Part shown: in pieces, positions 25,003 to 35,011 of the stretch
How positions within the stretch are numbered: the first letter of the stretch is position 1
Layout of the letters: every line of letters begins with the position of its first letter
Origin: Kappaphycus alvarezii
Lineage: Eukaryota > Rhodophyta > Florideophyceae > Gigartinales > Solieriaceae
Length of the DNA: 64,000 bases
NCBI GenBank assembly: GCA_002205965.3
Contig: NADL03000604.1
Coordinates: 1,178,001-1,242,000 of the forward strand
Direction: 5' to 3'
Notes under the pieces: model-generated
Databases searched by the model: none
Told to the model about the DNA's origin: nothing
The model's input: the letters and a program-made list of their open reading frames with translations, nothing else
Position numbers and translations under genes: made by a program

Positions 25003-25870
25003 TCAATTCAAATCCACTGAGGGTACGCATTCAGCCCTTGATGAGTTTTCCCTTACGTAGTTCATCATTTTAACTGGAGTAAAAACACCTCTGTTTCCTG
25101 TTTTTCTCTTGACTAGGCCAAAATACCCATCACATACGTTTTTTGGATGTCCAGCTACCAAGAAATTCAACTTAATAAAATCATTGAAACCCATAGTAAC
25201 GCGTCACATTAGATAACACAACACAAATCGATTTTTGTTTTGCCCACTGCAGTTATCTTCATGTAAGCGTACAACTTTGTTGAATGAAATACCTGGTCAC
25301 ATAGAACACTTAAAACAAACTCTAGCATTAAAGAGACCATATTGGCGGTCTTTTATGAACGGAACGGGTATTACACTTTCCACTACTTGCTTAGCATGTA
25401 TTTGAGTAGTACGGTCTGATAACTGTACAACAGCGGCAAAACCATAAAGGCACACTTTATGACCTTTGACAAAGTAGCCTGTTGTAGTATTACCATCCGA
25501 ACCTTCCCTACGGCGCTTTTTCCTATACCTAATCTCAGTACTTCCATGTAGTGTCCCATTAACCTTATCCGATTTAGCCGACACTGCAAACAACATGTGT
25601 CGGACAAAAGACACTCGTTCGGCTTCGGTAAAGCTTGCAAATGCTAGCGCCATCTGTTTGTGATCATCAGTACTGCAACTTGATTCGTATGTACGCAAAA
25701 GCATCCACTGATTGTAGTGGTCCTCAGCAGGTTCAGTCGCATACTTGTCACTAGAAGTTACATCGTTTGTTTCATTGGCCGACGTTAGACTTAGAAATCC
25801 ATCACTTGGGGTTATTTCGTGATCATGATCGTAGTGATCGTCTTCTACATCGGATGGAATGCCCTGATGA
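25003..25870 (-). pseudogene. DUF7869-like, transposon-associated protein with two in-frame TGA codons
   Basis: One minus-strand frame runs from about 25870 to 25003 and is interrupted only by two in-frame TGA codons, at about 25294 and 25207. The C-terminal part reads RLHEDNCSGQNKNRFVLCYLM, a TGA, then RVTMGFNDFIKLNFLVAGHPKNVCDGYFGLVKRK. This matches the pattern I know for DUF7869 proteins (H.DNC.GQNKN...Yl.wR, then fl..GHTK..pD..FG.iK). The second TGA falls where the family usually has Trp. The upstream part includes YFVKGHKVCLYGFAAV and an acidic N-terminus. DUF7869 proteins are commonly linked to DNA transposons and may be DDE-like nucleases; function here is inferred. The frame between the ATG at 25704 and 25870 is open but has no ATG. 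Confidence 0.55.
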
Positions 25871-26907
25871 GTTGTTTTTTTTGCTTTGTTTTGAAAGTTT
25901 TCGGCTTGTTAAACTTCAGGACCCATGAAATTGCAAGGGAAAAAAGGTGATAGAACAGTTGGGGATGGGAGGTTGGGGGTAAGTGGAGGTGAGAACGGAG
26001 AGAGATGATCTCCTGCAGAGCTCCCCCTTTTCAATCCTACGGTCTTCCTCGTGTTAATTAATTAATGATGATGAAATCTCTTTTTGCCGTTTACTTCCTA
26101 TTCCCTTCAGTTTCTAAAAATAGGTGAGAATAAAACCTCAGCGACAAATACTAAAACAGTCCCAATATCGTCCTAATTTAAAAGAATAACCTGACAGTTC
26201 GATTTAGGGCTCAAAAAGCAATCCAGTAACGCATTAACATAAAAATCTTTAAATTTTGCGTATCGTACTCTTCCAATTGAAATCGACCCATACTATAGAA
26301 AACGCCTGGGGCTATCTTGAGAGGAAGGTTTATAATCGAGGCAAACAATATGATGACTTTCAGGATTTGAAAGTGACTGTTAGTGAAGCCTGGAGTACTT
26401 TCACATCTGACTATATCTTTAGTATTTAACTTAGTATACTCAAGAGGGTGTTGGCGATGATTGATGCGAATGGAGGGGAAATTAAATATTAGTTCCATGA
26501 CTTTAAAAGTATTGGGGCTTACTTGATTTCTCACCCGAATAGCCCATGGTTAAAGAATTTTCTTGTTTACTGTGTTCCTGTGTATCATTTTTAGAATTGA
26601 ACTGTATATTCGGATTAAGCACATCATTTTACTTAAGATCACGCTCTTCGCAGTAGATATTGTTGAGTTCCAGAGGAAATGTAACGCATATGGGGGGTAG
26701 GGCTAGCTCTATTTCGCGGATTGAAAACATGTCAAGCCATCAAGCTAGGACAGGGGCCATAAACTGAATGTGAGTAGACTGTGCATACTACCGTGAAACC
26801 GTCAATTTATTCAAACTTCTGTGTCTTTAGTGAGGTAGCATAATAGTGATTTCTTTGTACAGCAAGTTATTGTCTTTAGATGGTCAAGAAAATCCAAATA
26901 TCATAGC
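25871..26907. other. Spacer containing a Tc1/mariner C-terminal fragment
   Basis: No host gene. The recognisable piece is the transposase end at 26240-26440. The acidic frames on either side (25704-25870 and 26908-27315, minus) are in the same reading phase, which may be chance. Confidence 0.4.
26240..26440 (+). pseudogene. Tc1/mariner transposase C-terminal fragment
   Basis: The plus strand reads TIENAWGYLERKVYNRGKQY followed by a segment with DLKVTVSEAWSTF. This matches the Tc1/mariner end, where the family has SPDLNPIEN.W..lk..v and then sl...i...W. The catalytic Asp of the SPDLNPIEN block has been lost upstream. A 28-bp piece around 26268-26295 matches 24413-24440 in the opposite orientation with two mismatches, so the two fossils share sequence but one has been rearranged. 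Confidence 0.6.
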
Positions 26908-27315
26908 TCATATAAAGTCTACTCTCTCGGCCTTACTCAACTCGGTCTTGCTCGTCAGTTTTACACTGACGAAAATTATGTCCGTAATTGAGATTTTGCA
27001 TTCCTCGTAGTGACAGTGTTGAGACATAAACTCAGGTTGAAACTCCTCTATTATTATCGGATCACAGCTTTCCTCCTCAAGCTGGCTATTGCTTTCCACA
27101 GCCGCAGGTTCAATTTGTAGAGTAGCACTTAAACCGATGTCATGGTGATAGTCATCTTCACAAAGGTTTCCATCAAAAGTGCCCCAGGTTTCGTTTCCTG
27201 GACCATTGGACATTTCGGGCGGTGACTGCGCCACTAGAAATTCTGTGTCAGCAATCTCTATGTTGGCGAGACTAGAAAAAGATTCTCTCAGACCATCGTC
27301 TGATAGGGTCTTCAC
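26908..27315 (-). CDS. Acidic hypothetical open frame
   Basis: An open frame of about 135 codons, rich in Glu, Asp and Ser (for example EEESCDPIIIEEF), without a recognised domain. It lacks an ATG at its 5' end (the first codon is GTG), so it could be an exon, a truncated gene or chance. It is in phase with the DUF7869-like frame 1 kb downstream and shares an acidic EDDYHHD-type patch with that gene's N-terminus. That makes a broken transposon gene plausible. Confidence 0.25.
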   Translation of the reverse strand: MKTLSDDGLRESFSSLANIEIADTEFLVAQSPPEMSNGPGNETWGTFDGNLCEDDYHHDIGLSATLQIEPAAVESNSQLEEESCDPIIIEEFQPEFMSQHCHYEECKISITDIIFVSVKLTSKTELSKAERVDFI

Positions 27316-27439
27316 ACTCTTGGTAACTTAAAATTAAGATTGAAAATGAATGGTCAAGAAACCAAACTTCATGAGCAAACCCTTTCATTTCAATTTTGAT
27401 TCTTGCAGCTTTTGTTAAATTGCCATCGCTCGCCCTCAC

Positions 27440-27800
27440 TGCACGTTGGATCGATCGGATGGGCGTTTAAGGAGGTCCACCCACCTCGATCAGGCTCAAC
27501 AATGCTTAGCGTACCCTGCCGTTGTTGAGATCACCGTCGTTACTTCGAGGGCTACGCGCGACTTACGAGACGATATGCTCAAGATGGTCAAACGGGAAAG
27601 CTTTTACTATATGTCAGCTAGACAATAGATTCAATGGGGAGAAGGTTTAGACGGTGGCCACTCCGGCGGTGAGCGTGGGAACCTAAGTACTCGGCAAGTC
27701 GCTCTGGATCCAGCCCGTGTCCACGTGTAAACTCATTACACTTCCCGCGACAATTATTGCGGGAAACATTCTACGCTCAGATCACTACGTTTTGCCCAAC
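27440..27800 (+). repeat. Diverged copy of the structured repeat family (copy B)
   Basis: At 27480-27515 the order CTCGATCAGG, AATGCTTAGCGTACCCTGCCG matches the core of the inverted-repeat arms (plus strand near 4590-4630) and of the copy at 38600-38945. Downstream similarity is weak and the TTTT-loop hairpin is not evident. A short hairpin (CCCGC...GCGGG) lies at about 27745-27766. Confidence 0.5.
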
Positions 27801-28437
27801 AGCCGTACCTCAACTGTGGATGTCTTCGTCACAGCAAACGAAGGTTCCTGGCTGTTGCTGCCTTGCGCTCTGGATGGAGGCATGGGGATAGGCTGAGCCA
27901 GTTACCCGATGCTCTGCAAAGGCGACCAGGCTTGCGGCGTTGGATGCCCGAAATATACTGAAATATGGCTGGAATCCATGCCTACCGTACCGGGTGGGGA
28001 GTGTGACCTGAGAGCGAGTGGACGGTGTGAGAGGGACGTGTTTGAGACGGGCGTAGGCCTGCATTCGGCGGCTGTCGCACTGGATCGCGAGGGGAAGTGA
28101 ATTATCTATGGGCGCCACACGGAAAATGTGTTGAATGCAGCAGACCGACGAAGCGTCACGGTTGAGGTGGAAGCGGGTACGTGCATCGGGGATTATATCG
28201 AGCAGGCCCCATGCAGATTAGTACCTGTCTATACAACCCTGAGGTTGTAGATGTATGAAGTCATGAGAACCCAGAGGGGCGTTGACGAAGCAAAATGCCA
28301 TCCTCAAACACTAGGGAGACAATGTCAGCACCGGTCGGAGCAAGGAGGCGAATCGGACACAACGTGAGCAAGAAGGTGCGAGACTTCAAGGCGTTTACTT
28401 CAAAGTTGATTTTGGGACCGAGCCTACTTGGGGCGCC
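27801..28437. other. No recognisable gene
   Basis: Moderately GC-rich sequence leading into the LINE 3' end. Opposing short frames (27810-28118 minus, 27909-28100 plus) show no domain. It may include the LINE 3' untranslated region. Confidence 0.4.
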
Positions 28438-31400
28438 TTAACCACCTCGGAGATGTGAGCATGCCATCATCTGTGTACCAACGGTAAGCAGAAGGTCACA
28501 TACAGCTACTGTAGGGTTGATAAGAGGCTGGACGACGACGAAGAACAACGGCCTACTAGCGGGATCACCTTGTTCAGATACGATAGTCATGTTGCAGACG
28601 AGTGAGAGGGGTTGCGGCGGCGGGGCTTTAGCCTGGGGAAGGATGAAAATATCTGCGGGGCGGAGGTCCGTCCCCGGGATGACGGGCGGTGCTTGGAGCT
28701 GATACTTGCGGCCGGCGGTGGCCGCGACCGTCGGCACTAAGGAGTTAAAGGAAAAGTTGCGCCGGTGGAGACGGCCGAATCCGATGGGACAGAGGTTTAC
28801 TGCAATCTCGCCATGGTTGTCCATGGGCTTATGACAGTGCAGGTACAGGAGGGGCAGGGGGCCAGTGCACGCAGTTAGAGTGAGGTGCGTTTCGAGAATT
28901 ACAGACCATTGCCTGTCACGGACCAGGTAGGAGGAGGGATAGGAGTCGAGGAAGTCTGCAGCAGGGCTATGGCGGAGGGCGTCGCCTCGGATTCGGGGCC
29001 GAATGTCCTTGTCCCTGTGTTGAGGGGGGACAGGGTCGGCTTCCCAGTCCGCACCACGCAAATGGACATAGGATGGGGCGTCTTGCTGCACCCTTGTTAG
29101 TTAGGATTGGGTGTTTTGAGGGCATGCAGCGGGGACAATGGGGTCAAGCTCTCCCAGGATAGCAGAAAGCATGAAGGAGCGGGCGGGCTTGATCGACGAG
29201 GGAACGCTGGTCCCCGGGGTACAGCAAGTGCAGGAAGACCGCGGTGCAGTGGGAGGAGGAACTGGTGGTGCGTTCGTGAGCAGGGGCAGCGTCAATGATG
29301 CCAACAGCGACGATACCGTGGGTTAGGGGCCGCTTTCGGGAAAATTATGTCCACCTAGTCGGATCGGTAGGCAGGCTCGGGTCTAGGCTTGGCCAGTGAC
29401 GGAAACGCCGTTGGGTTTCAGGAAGCGGAACGTGGTGGGGATTCGAGAGGCCGCACGCGTGTAGCATTGGGCACGAGGAAGCATAGGGACGATGAGTATG
29501 AAAGCGGGCTTGAAAGTCTCCGGCGAGTTGGAACTACTCGAGAGTCCGACGGCAGGACGCGACCCTCGCGAGGGGTAACTCTAGCGTGTATTCGCAGGTG
29601 CCAATCGGGGCATCACGGAGGTGCCAATCGGGGCATCAAGAAGCTCGAAACCATGAATGGAGCATCGCTGCAGTGGGAGATCGACGAGAAACTCCTGGCG
29701 TGTTGTAAGGGATGGGGGGGCCAATTGAAGTGCGCCCTGCCCATATTTGGGTGCAGCGCGAGGGGAGGGCCGTGTTCGAGGAATCTAGTGAGGGCTCGGC
29801 GGAGGGCGGAGAGTGTGTCGACTACTGGCATCGCCCGCATACCATTCATTGAACTTGAGTCCGCGTCTTTCGAAAGTTTAACCAAAAGCAGATGGATGGT
29901 GGGGGGGAAACTAAAGCATGCTGGCTGGGTCACCCTGCTGGGTGCCCTGGGCGCTTAGGATAATGGCCCGCTCACGGTTTAGGACGAGGAGCGGAGGTTG
30001 CGAATGACTGTAGACCACACGGCTGTCTGTCCAAGCGGTTGAACGGGTTAAAGGCATCAATAAGAATGGTACCGACCTGGGGTCCGTGGGAGAGGCGTTG
30101 GTGGAATCTCCGCGTATTGTGTACAGCGGCGTCCAGTCCAGCTTTTATCCCGTTTGCCGTCTGATGGGGGCCGAGGAAGTCCCTACTGTCATCAATGGCA
30201 TGAGGGGAGGGTCTTCGTAACGATGCGGTGGAGAACAGTCCCGGTTGCGATGGGGCGGATCTTGCCTGGTTATGGCTGCATGGGGAGGAGTATAGCGACA
30301 GCGATGAAGGGGAGGACCTCGTCGGGGAGATCGCCGCGGGCGATTCAATTGACAAGTCAGGTGAGCACGGCGAGGGCGGTGACGCTTTTGTCGGGACTGA
30401 CCTTGGTCTTGAGGAAAAGGTGAAACCAGCGGGAGGGCACGCGGTCCGGCCCGGCAGCAGTGTCACGAGGGATTACTCGTGCAGCCCAGGAAAGGGCCTG
30501 GTGAGTAGTAATAGAGAGGGCGGGAGCAAGGACCCAGGGGGGGTGGCGGGAGCGCAGGGCCTGGATGGTGTCGGGGAGGTTGACATCGTCGAGTGGGGCA
30601 CTGAGCAGGAAGCGCATGCCCTTATCGTAACGACCTTCCTTTCTCAGAGTCTCCACACGGCGGAAGCGCCGGGAGAGGGAAGGCGAATGGATTGGCGCGG
30701 GGCGGTGTTGGGCAAACCAGTCGGCCCGATTTTGATGGGCGTTGATGGCCTCGGCCCTGAGCGCTCCCCATTGGTTGCTGGTGTTGGCAAGGCGTGTGCG
30801 GTTGACAAGGGCAGTGTCCTGACCTCGGTGAAGTAAGCCTTCTTCACAGCGCAAGGTTCAACGGAGGACGGCTGTGGGAAGCATATGAAGGTTTAGGAAG
30901 GTGCGGGCAGTGGCACTGATGTCCCGGGCCGTCGCCGCGGAATTGAGCAGCTTGGTTAGGAGCAGGACGAACGGCCAGATGCTGGAGCCGCAGATGTCTT
31001 GAAAGATGTCTGGCTCTCGGTGCGAGGTGCGAAGGATGTCGAGTGAAGACAGCAAGGAAGGGGGGAGAGGGGACGGGGCTTTTGAAGATAACAAGTGTAG
31101 AATGTAAACTGAGATGCGGACGACGAGGGAGGGAGGGGCATACGTGGAGTTGGGAGCTTCAACATGTTTCATTATGGACGTGATATCAAGCTTGTCAATC
31201 CGGTCCTGGATATGGGCTCGCGGGAGGTTCGGATCGTCCCCTAGAGACTTGGGCTTGAGATGGACAAGAGTCAGGGAGAAAGTATCGGCGTGCGCGGCAG
31301 CCTTGGCTTCATCGGACAGCCGATGGGCGTACTTGCCGCGCCTAGGGCGGCGGTGCATGCGGTGATGACAGGGTGTAGGCGGAGGTCAGAAGTGTCGGGG

Positions 31401-32301
31401 CGGGGAGCGGTGGGCGTGCTGCGGTTGTTCACGGCATCGCAAGTGACCTCCGAGTCGGAAACACGAGCATTGTTCGCGGTCGTCGGGGCGAGGGAGTTTG
31501 GAGCGGGTTTGCGGGGGCCGTCAGAATTGCGGGCAGCACAGGGGCGCTGGGCGCAATAGGGGCCAGCGTGATCGAGGTTAGAGGGCTGATGGGCCATAAT
31601 GGGTTCAGTCGGGGTGGAGAGCGGAGAGGCGAGGCAAGTGGCGGATCGGGAAGGGCGGCCCATGAGGAGCTCCCTGATGCGGTGACCTGCCAGGGGTGAG
31701 GGCAGCAGCTAAAGCATGGGGCGTACGAAGCGGGACGGCAGTGGCTGCTCGGGGATTGAAGAGCCGGCGGCAGTCGATGGGCAGGCGAGTGACGAGTCCG
31801 GTGGCGGTATGTGGGGCGATGACATTGCGATGGCCACCAGGGAACCCCTGGTGATCCGGAGGTCCGGACACATGTGGCAAAGGTAGGAGAGCACTGCCAT
31901 TAAAGCAGGGAGATGAGTTTTCGGCAGGGCAGTGCAGGTCCACGGGCCGAATTTTGAAATAAGTTACGAGCGGCGGGAGGCGGTTGTTGGCAGCGGAGGG
32001 GTGAGGGAGGGAACGGTGCGGGCAGCTTCAAATGTCGCAAACTCGCAGACGTCGTCGAACGACAGGGCCAACCCAATCGTTCGAGTATCGGGGGAGGGGC
32101 AGCAATGGTGGTGGCCGGGCAGAGGACAGGGGAGCCCATTGCGCGGACTTCAGCGAGGCGCGGGTGCGGGGGATCCTGGCACTGGTGAAGAGTCTGTTGT
32201 GCTTCGATAACGGAGAGAGGGGAAGGGGTCCGAGTCGTCGACGGGGATCTAGTATTCGACGGGGTGGTGGGGTTCGGGGCGGGGCAGCGGGGGAGGGACA
32301 A
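28438..32301 (-). mobile_element. Non-LTR retrotransposon (LINE) with RT and restriction-like C-terminus, degenerate
   Basis: A GC-rich minus-strand coding region broken into several frames. In order from the 5' end, 31271-32301 is Pro/Ser/Arg-rich and may include a cysteine/histidine finger, though I could not confirm one. The RT region runs from about 30860 to 29600. It contains DTAAGPDRVPSRWF, then GKIRPIATGTVLHRI in another frame, FLGPHQTANGIKAGL, and motif A in TILIDAFNPFNRLD (about 30040-30066). A GDPA-like turn near 29920 follows, then a thumb-like segment with LEHGPPLALHPNMG. The C-terminal part (28438-29091) has PGTDLRPADIFI then LVCNMTIVS, fitting the PD...D core of a restriction-like nuclease as in R2/CRE-type elements. 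At least four frame changes make it inactive. Long plus-strand frames across it (for example 30228-30836) are antisense shadows. Confidence 0.65.
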
Positions 32302-32483
32302 GGGCGGGTGTGGGTATCAACAGGTCAACAACCGCCCAGGAGCGGCGGGATCCAGCCATGTTTGGGGAATCCAGGGATCGAGGCATTTTGACAAAATGAT
32401 TTTGTGTTTGTTCAATTGCTGTTGAAGATTAACGAAAGGGTTGGGCCCCCCAGGCCGCCACCGTTCGTATTGAGGCCTTTCAT
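32302..32483. promoter_or_regulatory. Short gap between LINE 5' end and the 95-codon frame
   Basis: Composition changes abruptly near 32400 from GC-rich LINE sequence to more balanced DNA, marking the boundary of the retroelement and the start of the host gene island. No motif is certain. Confidence 0.3.
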
Positions 32484-32771
32484 ATGTCCAACCGCATAGA
32501 CAAGCAGTCGCTGCTTAACCTCTTGCCTGCCTACCCACCCACGATCGCGCGGCTTATCGACATGGTCCACGGCCGTTCGCAAGCTCCACTCCTCGTCGCG
32601 GTCCGTGAGCGTACCATGATTCTATGTGCCCCCGGCATCCGATATCAACAGGGTGGTACTCTATTGCCATTCTTCTGTTCTCGCGAGGACTTCGAGCTTC
32701 CCTTCCATGCAGATAACCAACCACAAGAAAAAATTTTAACAATTGTTGAGGGGTACGATACGGAACGGTAG
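32484..32771 (+). CDS. Hypothetical protein, 95 aa
   Basis: An ATG-initiated frame (MSNRIDKQSLLN...) just inside the host gene island, 150 bp upstream of the transporter. It has the balanced amino-acid make-up of a real protein: a hydrophobic segment with PLLVAVRERTMILCAPG and then an acidic end with ILTIVEGYDTER. No signal peptide, membrane segment or family motif is recognised. It may be a small gene, a remnant of a longer one truncated by the adjacent LINE, or chance. A CTGTCTCAGATATC-like direct duplication lies just downstream at about 32777-32805. Confidence 0.35.
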   Translation: MSNRIDKQSLLNLLPAYPPTIARLIDMVHGRSQAPLLVAVRERTMILCAPGIRYQQGGTLLPFFCSREDFELPFHADNQPQEKILTIVEGYDTER

Positions 32772-32922
32772 TTTGGATATCCTGTCTCAGATATCCTGTC
32801 TCAGGATTCCAGTGAAAGAGATCGTATCAAGCAAAACAGAAAACAGAAAATTTACATCGAGAAAACGTCTGTAATGTACAGGCGTCAAACCCAGCATTTG
32901 TTCGTAGGCGAATCCCCGCAAA

Positions 32923-34359
32923 ATGAAATCCCGATTCCTTTTCTTTTTTCTCTTCTGCTTTTACGCTGTTCCCGGTCGTTTCACACCTATATTCTTTTCA
33001 GAGCATTCCCTGACCCCTGCTCAACTTGGCCTCATCATTGCAATCCCTAAATTTGTCTCTCTGGTCTCTATCCCCATAATATGCAATCTTGCCGACCGAA
33101 CAAGCCGGGAAAATGTTTCAGCCGCCTCCCATATTCTTGGCCTGATCTTCTTCGAGCTTCAGGTCATAGCATTTCCCGCCCTCAACCTCATTGATGCCTC
33201 ATTCCGCTTTCCTCTTCTCCTTACACTTTCCGTTGGCTATGGTTTCTTCGGCTCAACCACATATCCACTCGTTTACGCCATCGCCGTTTCCCAACTTCGC
33301 TCCTTGCACGGCGAGGAAGAGGGCCCACTGCTGATAGGCCTGGAGCGTCTATGGGGAGCCGTTAGTTGGGCCATTGCGTCCCTCCTCCTTGGCTTTATAC
33401 TTGATCTCAAATTTACAGATATGTCCGCAGTTTATGTTGGAAAGCTGATTTTTGGCATCATTTTCGCAATTTCTCTCAAGCTTTTCTCGGAGGAACGTGA
33501 CAAACTTGTGGCCTTGCATAACATCGGTGGCGAAAAGGATTCACTAGCTCAGGATGCGCTTTCAGAAGTACAACCTGAATACCAGGAAGCTGTCTCAACA
33601 TTGACCTACTCAACATTTGACGCTTCCCCAGGTGAACACACTTCCCCTTCTATGTCCCCACTCTCAGCTATATCAGGAATTCTTTCCAAAGATCTGCTTT
33701 CCTGTATAATGTTTCTTAATCTCCTCTTCTGGGTCAGTGCGGGCATGAGTCTAGTCGAGAGCCTCCTCTTCATCTTTATGCAGGACGATCTCCGCGCCTC
33801 CAACTTTGTTTGCGGCCTCAGCGTCGTTATCACTGTCATATTCGAAATACCTTTATTTGCCGTAACGCCAACCTTACTTCGTCGTCTTGGTGCTCCAGGG
33901 CTTGCCATCCTCGGTTGCATCTGTTATATCGTCAGGGCATTTGCGTATACCCTTGTGCCAAATGCGTGGGCACTCTTACTGTTTGAACCATTGCATGGAG
34001 TCACCTACGCAGCTGTGTCTACTGCGGCCGTTGCCTTTATAGCGGAGCGTGTACCTCAGAGATTAGAGGCCACTGGACAAGCTATCTTGAGTAACACCCA
34101 AGCATTCGCATATGCTTTCGGCACTACAGCAGGTGGCTACGTCATTCAAAGATTTGGTTCTAAGGTTTTGTACAGATGCGCTGGGATTATAGTTCTGACG
34201 GCAACGGTAGCATACGGCTTAGTTGACAGAGCATCGGGGAGAAACGATGAAGAGCAGAAGACAGTAGCGCTGAAGGATTGTGATTTGACGCAAAAAGGGC
34301 TTGATAGGGATAGGAAGCACATTAGAACTATTGGGGGTGAAGTGAATTTTGATGAATAA
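32923..34359 (+). CDS. MFS transporter, LacY/MFSD6-like (MFS_1_like), 478 aa
   Basis: A complete, intronless gene with a clear ATG and stop. The protein has about 12 hydrophobic segments in two halves separated by a hydrophilic loop (residues about 180-245). The N-terminal half starts with FYAVPGRFTPIFF and an early GLIIAIPKFVSLVSIP, then LADRTSR, the usual charged loop between TM2 and TM3. The C-terminal half has LFIFMQDDLRASNFVCGLS, EIPLFAVTPTLLRRLGAPG and LLLFEPLHGVTYAAVSTA, a pattern typical of the LacY-like branch that includes MFSD6-type proteins. TM10-12 follow (YAFGTTAGGYVIQRFG), with a polar tail of about 40 residues. It should be a membrane secondary transporter; the substrate cannot be told. 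It converges with the CTLH gene on the other strand. Confidence 0.9.
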   Translation: MKSRFLFFFLFCFYAVPGRFTPIFFSEHSLTPAQLGLIIAIPKFVSLVSIPIICNLADRTSRENVSAASHILGLIFFELQVIAFPALNLIDASFRFPLLLTLSVGYGFFGSTTYPLVYAIAVSQLRSLHGEEEGPLLIGLERLWGAVSWAIASLLLGFILDLKFTDMSAVYVGKLIFGIIFAISLKLFSEERDKLVALHNIGGEKDSLAQDALSEVQPEYQEAVSTLTYSTFDASPGEHTSPSMSPLSAISGILSKDLLSCIMFLNLLFWVSAGMSLVESLLFIFMQDDLRASNFVCGLSVVITVIFEIPLFAVTPTLLRRLGAPGLAILGCICYIVRAFAYTLVPNAWALLLFEPLHGVTYAAVSTAAVAFIAERVPQRLEATGQAILSNTQAFAYAFGTTAGGYVIQRFGSKVLYRCAGIIVLTATVAYGLVDRASGRNDEEQKTVALKDCDLTQKGLDRDRKHIRTIGGEVNFDE

Positions 34360-35011
34360 CAAATTCAGTGGAATAAGCGAGTGGCCTCGTGTGCAATTTT
34401 CGGTCTTTCATGCCCCATGCGGATCCCTCCGTTATCAATTCTAATTGCACCAGGTGAAGGTGAAAGTCACTGTCCTTTTTCAGCTTCGATCTCACAGCAG
34501 TTTTTCGAGAAATGGTCCAACTGTAGGCGGGTGGCGCCATAATGTAACACTACCAGAAGATATCAGTGGGGTCCTCATTCCTGATCATGCCTTTCCACTT
34601 GCCTCTACTCTTGAAAACACCAAGCAAATTTAACTGCCATCCCAAAGGGATGCGATAAGGACATCAGAATGAGTGTTTCAAGGTTTTCGCAGGTGAACCC
34701 TAGTATTTCAAAGCTGAACCGTCCTTTTGTTTTCTGTCTATAAGTTAGCTGTTTGTCATTCGTCTGATCACTCCCTTTAAAGAAAACTTGATCGTGATCC
34801 AAGGTATCGATGTACTATATTTGCGCTTGCGCTAACAAAGTCTGCGATCCTGTTACCAGTTATGGCCCTGTCCCTCGCCAGTGATTTCCTTCTGAAATTT
34901 ACATATTACTGAGTACCGTATCGAGAATCGCTTGCGCATTCTGGGCATGGGGATGGTTGCGGACTATTGCCAGCGCCTCTGCCCGTGAAATCGCTAGAAA
35001 CTCCATTAATG
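34360..35011. other. Intergenic region between convergent genes
   Basis: About 650 bp separating the 3' end of the transporter from the 3' end of the CTLH gene. It presumably holds both 3' UTRs and polyadenylation signals. No gene, tRNA or repeat is evident. Confidence 0.6.

Noticed and set aside
25207-25296. TGA read as tryptophan (alternative genetic code)
   Set aside because: The intact transporter and bHLH genes use TGG for Trp and end at ordinary stops, so simple decay explains the two TGA codons.
30228-30836. 202-codon plus-strand frame and neighbours at 29389-29958 and 31932-32391
   Set aside because: Antisense to the GC-rich LINE coding region, where few stops occur by composition.
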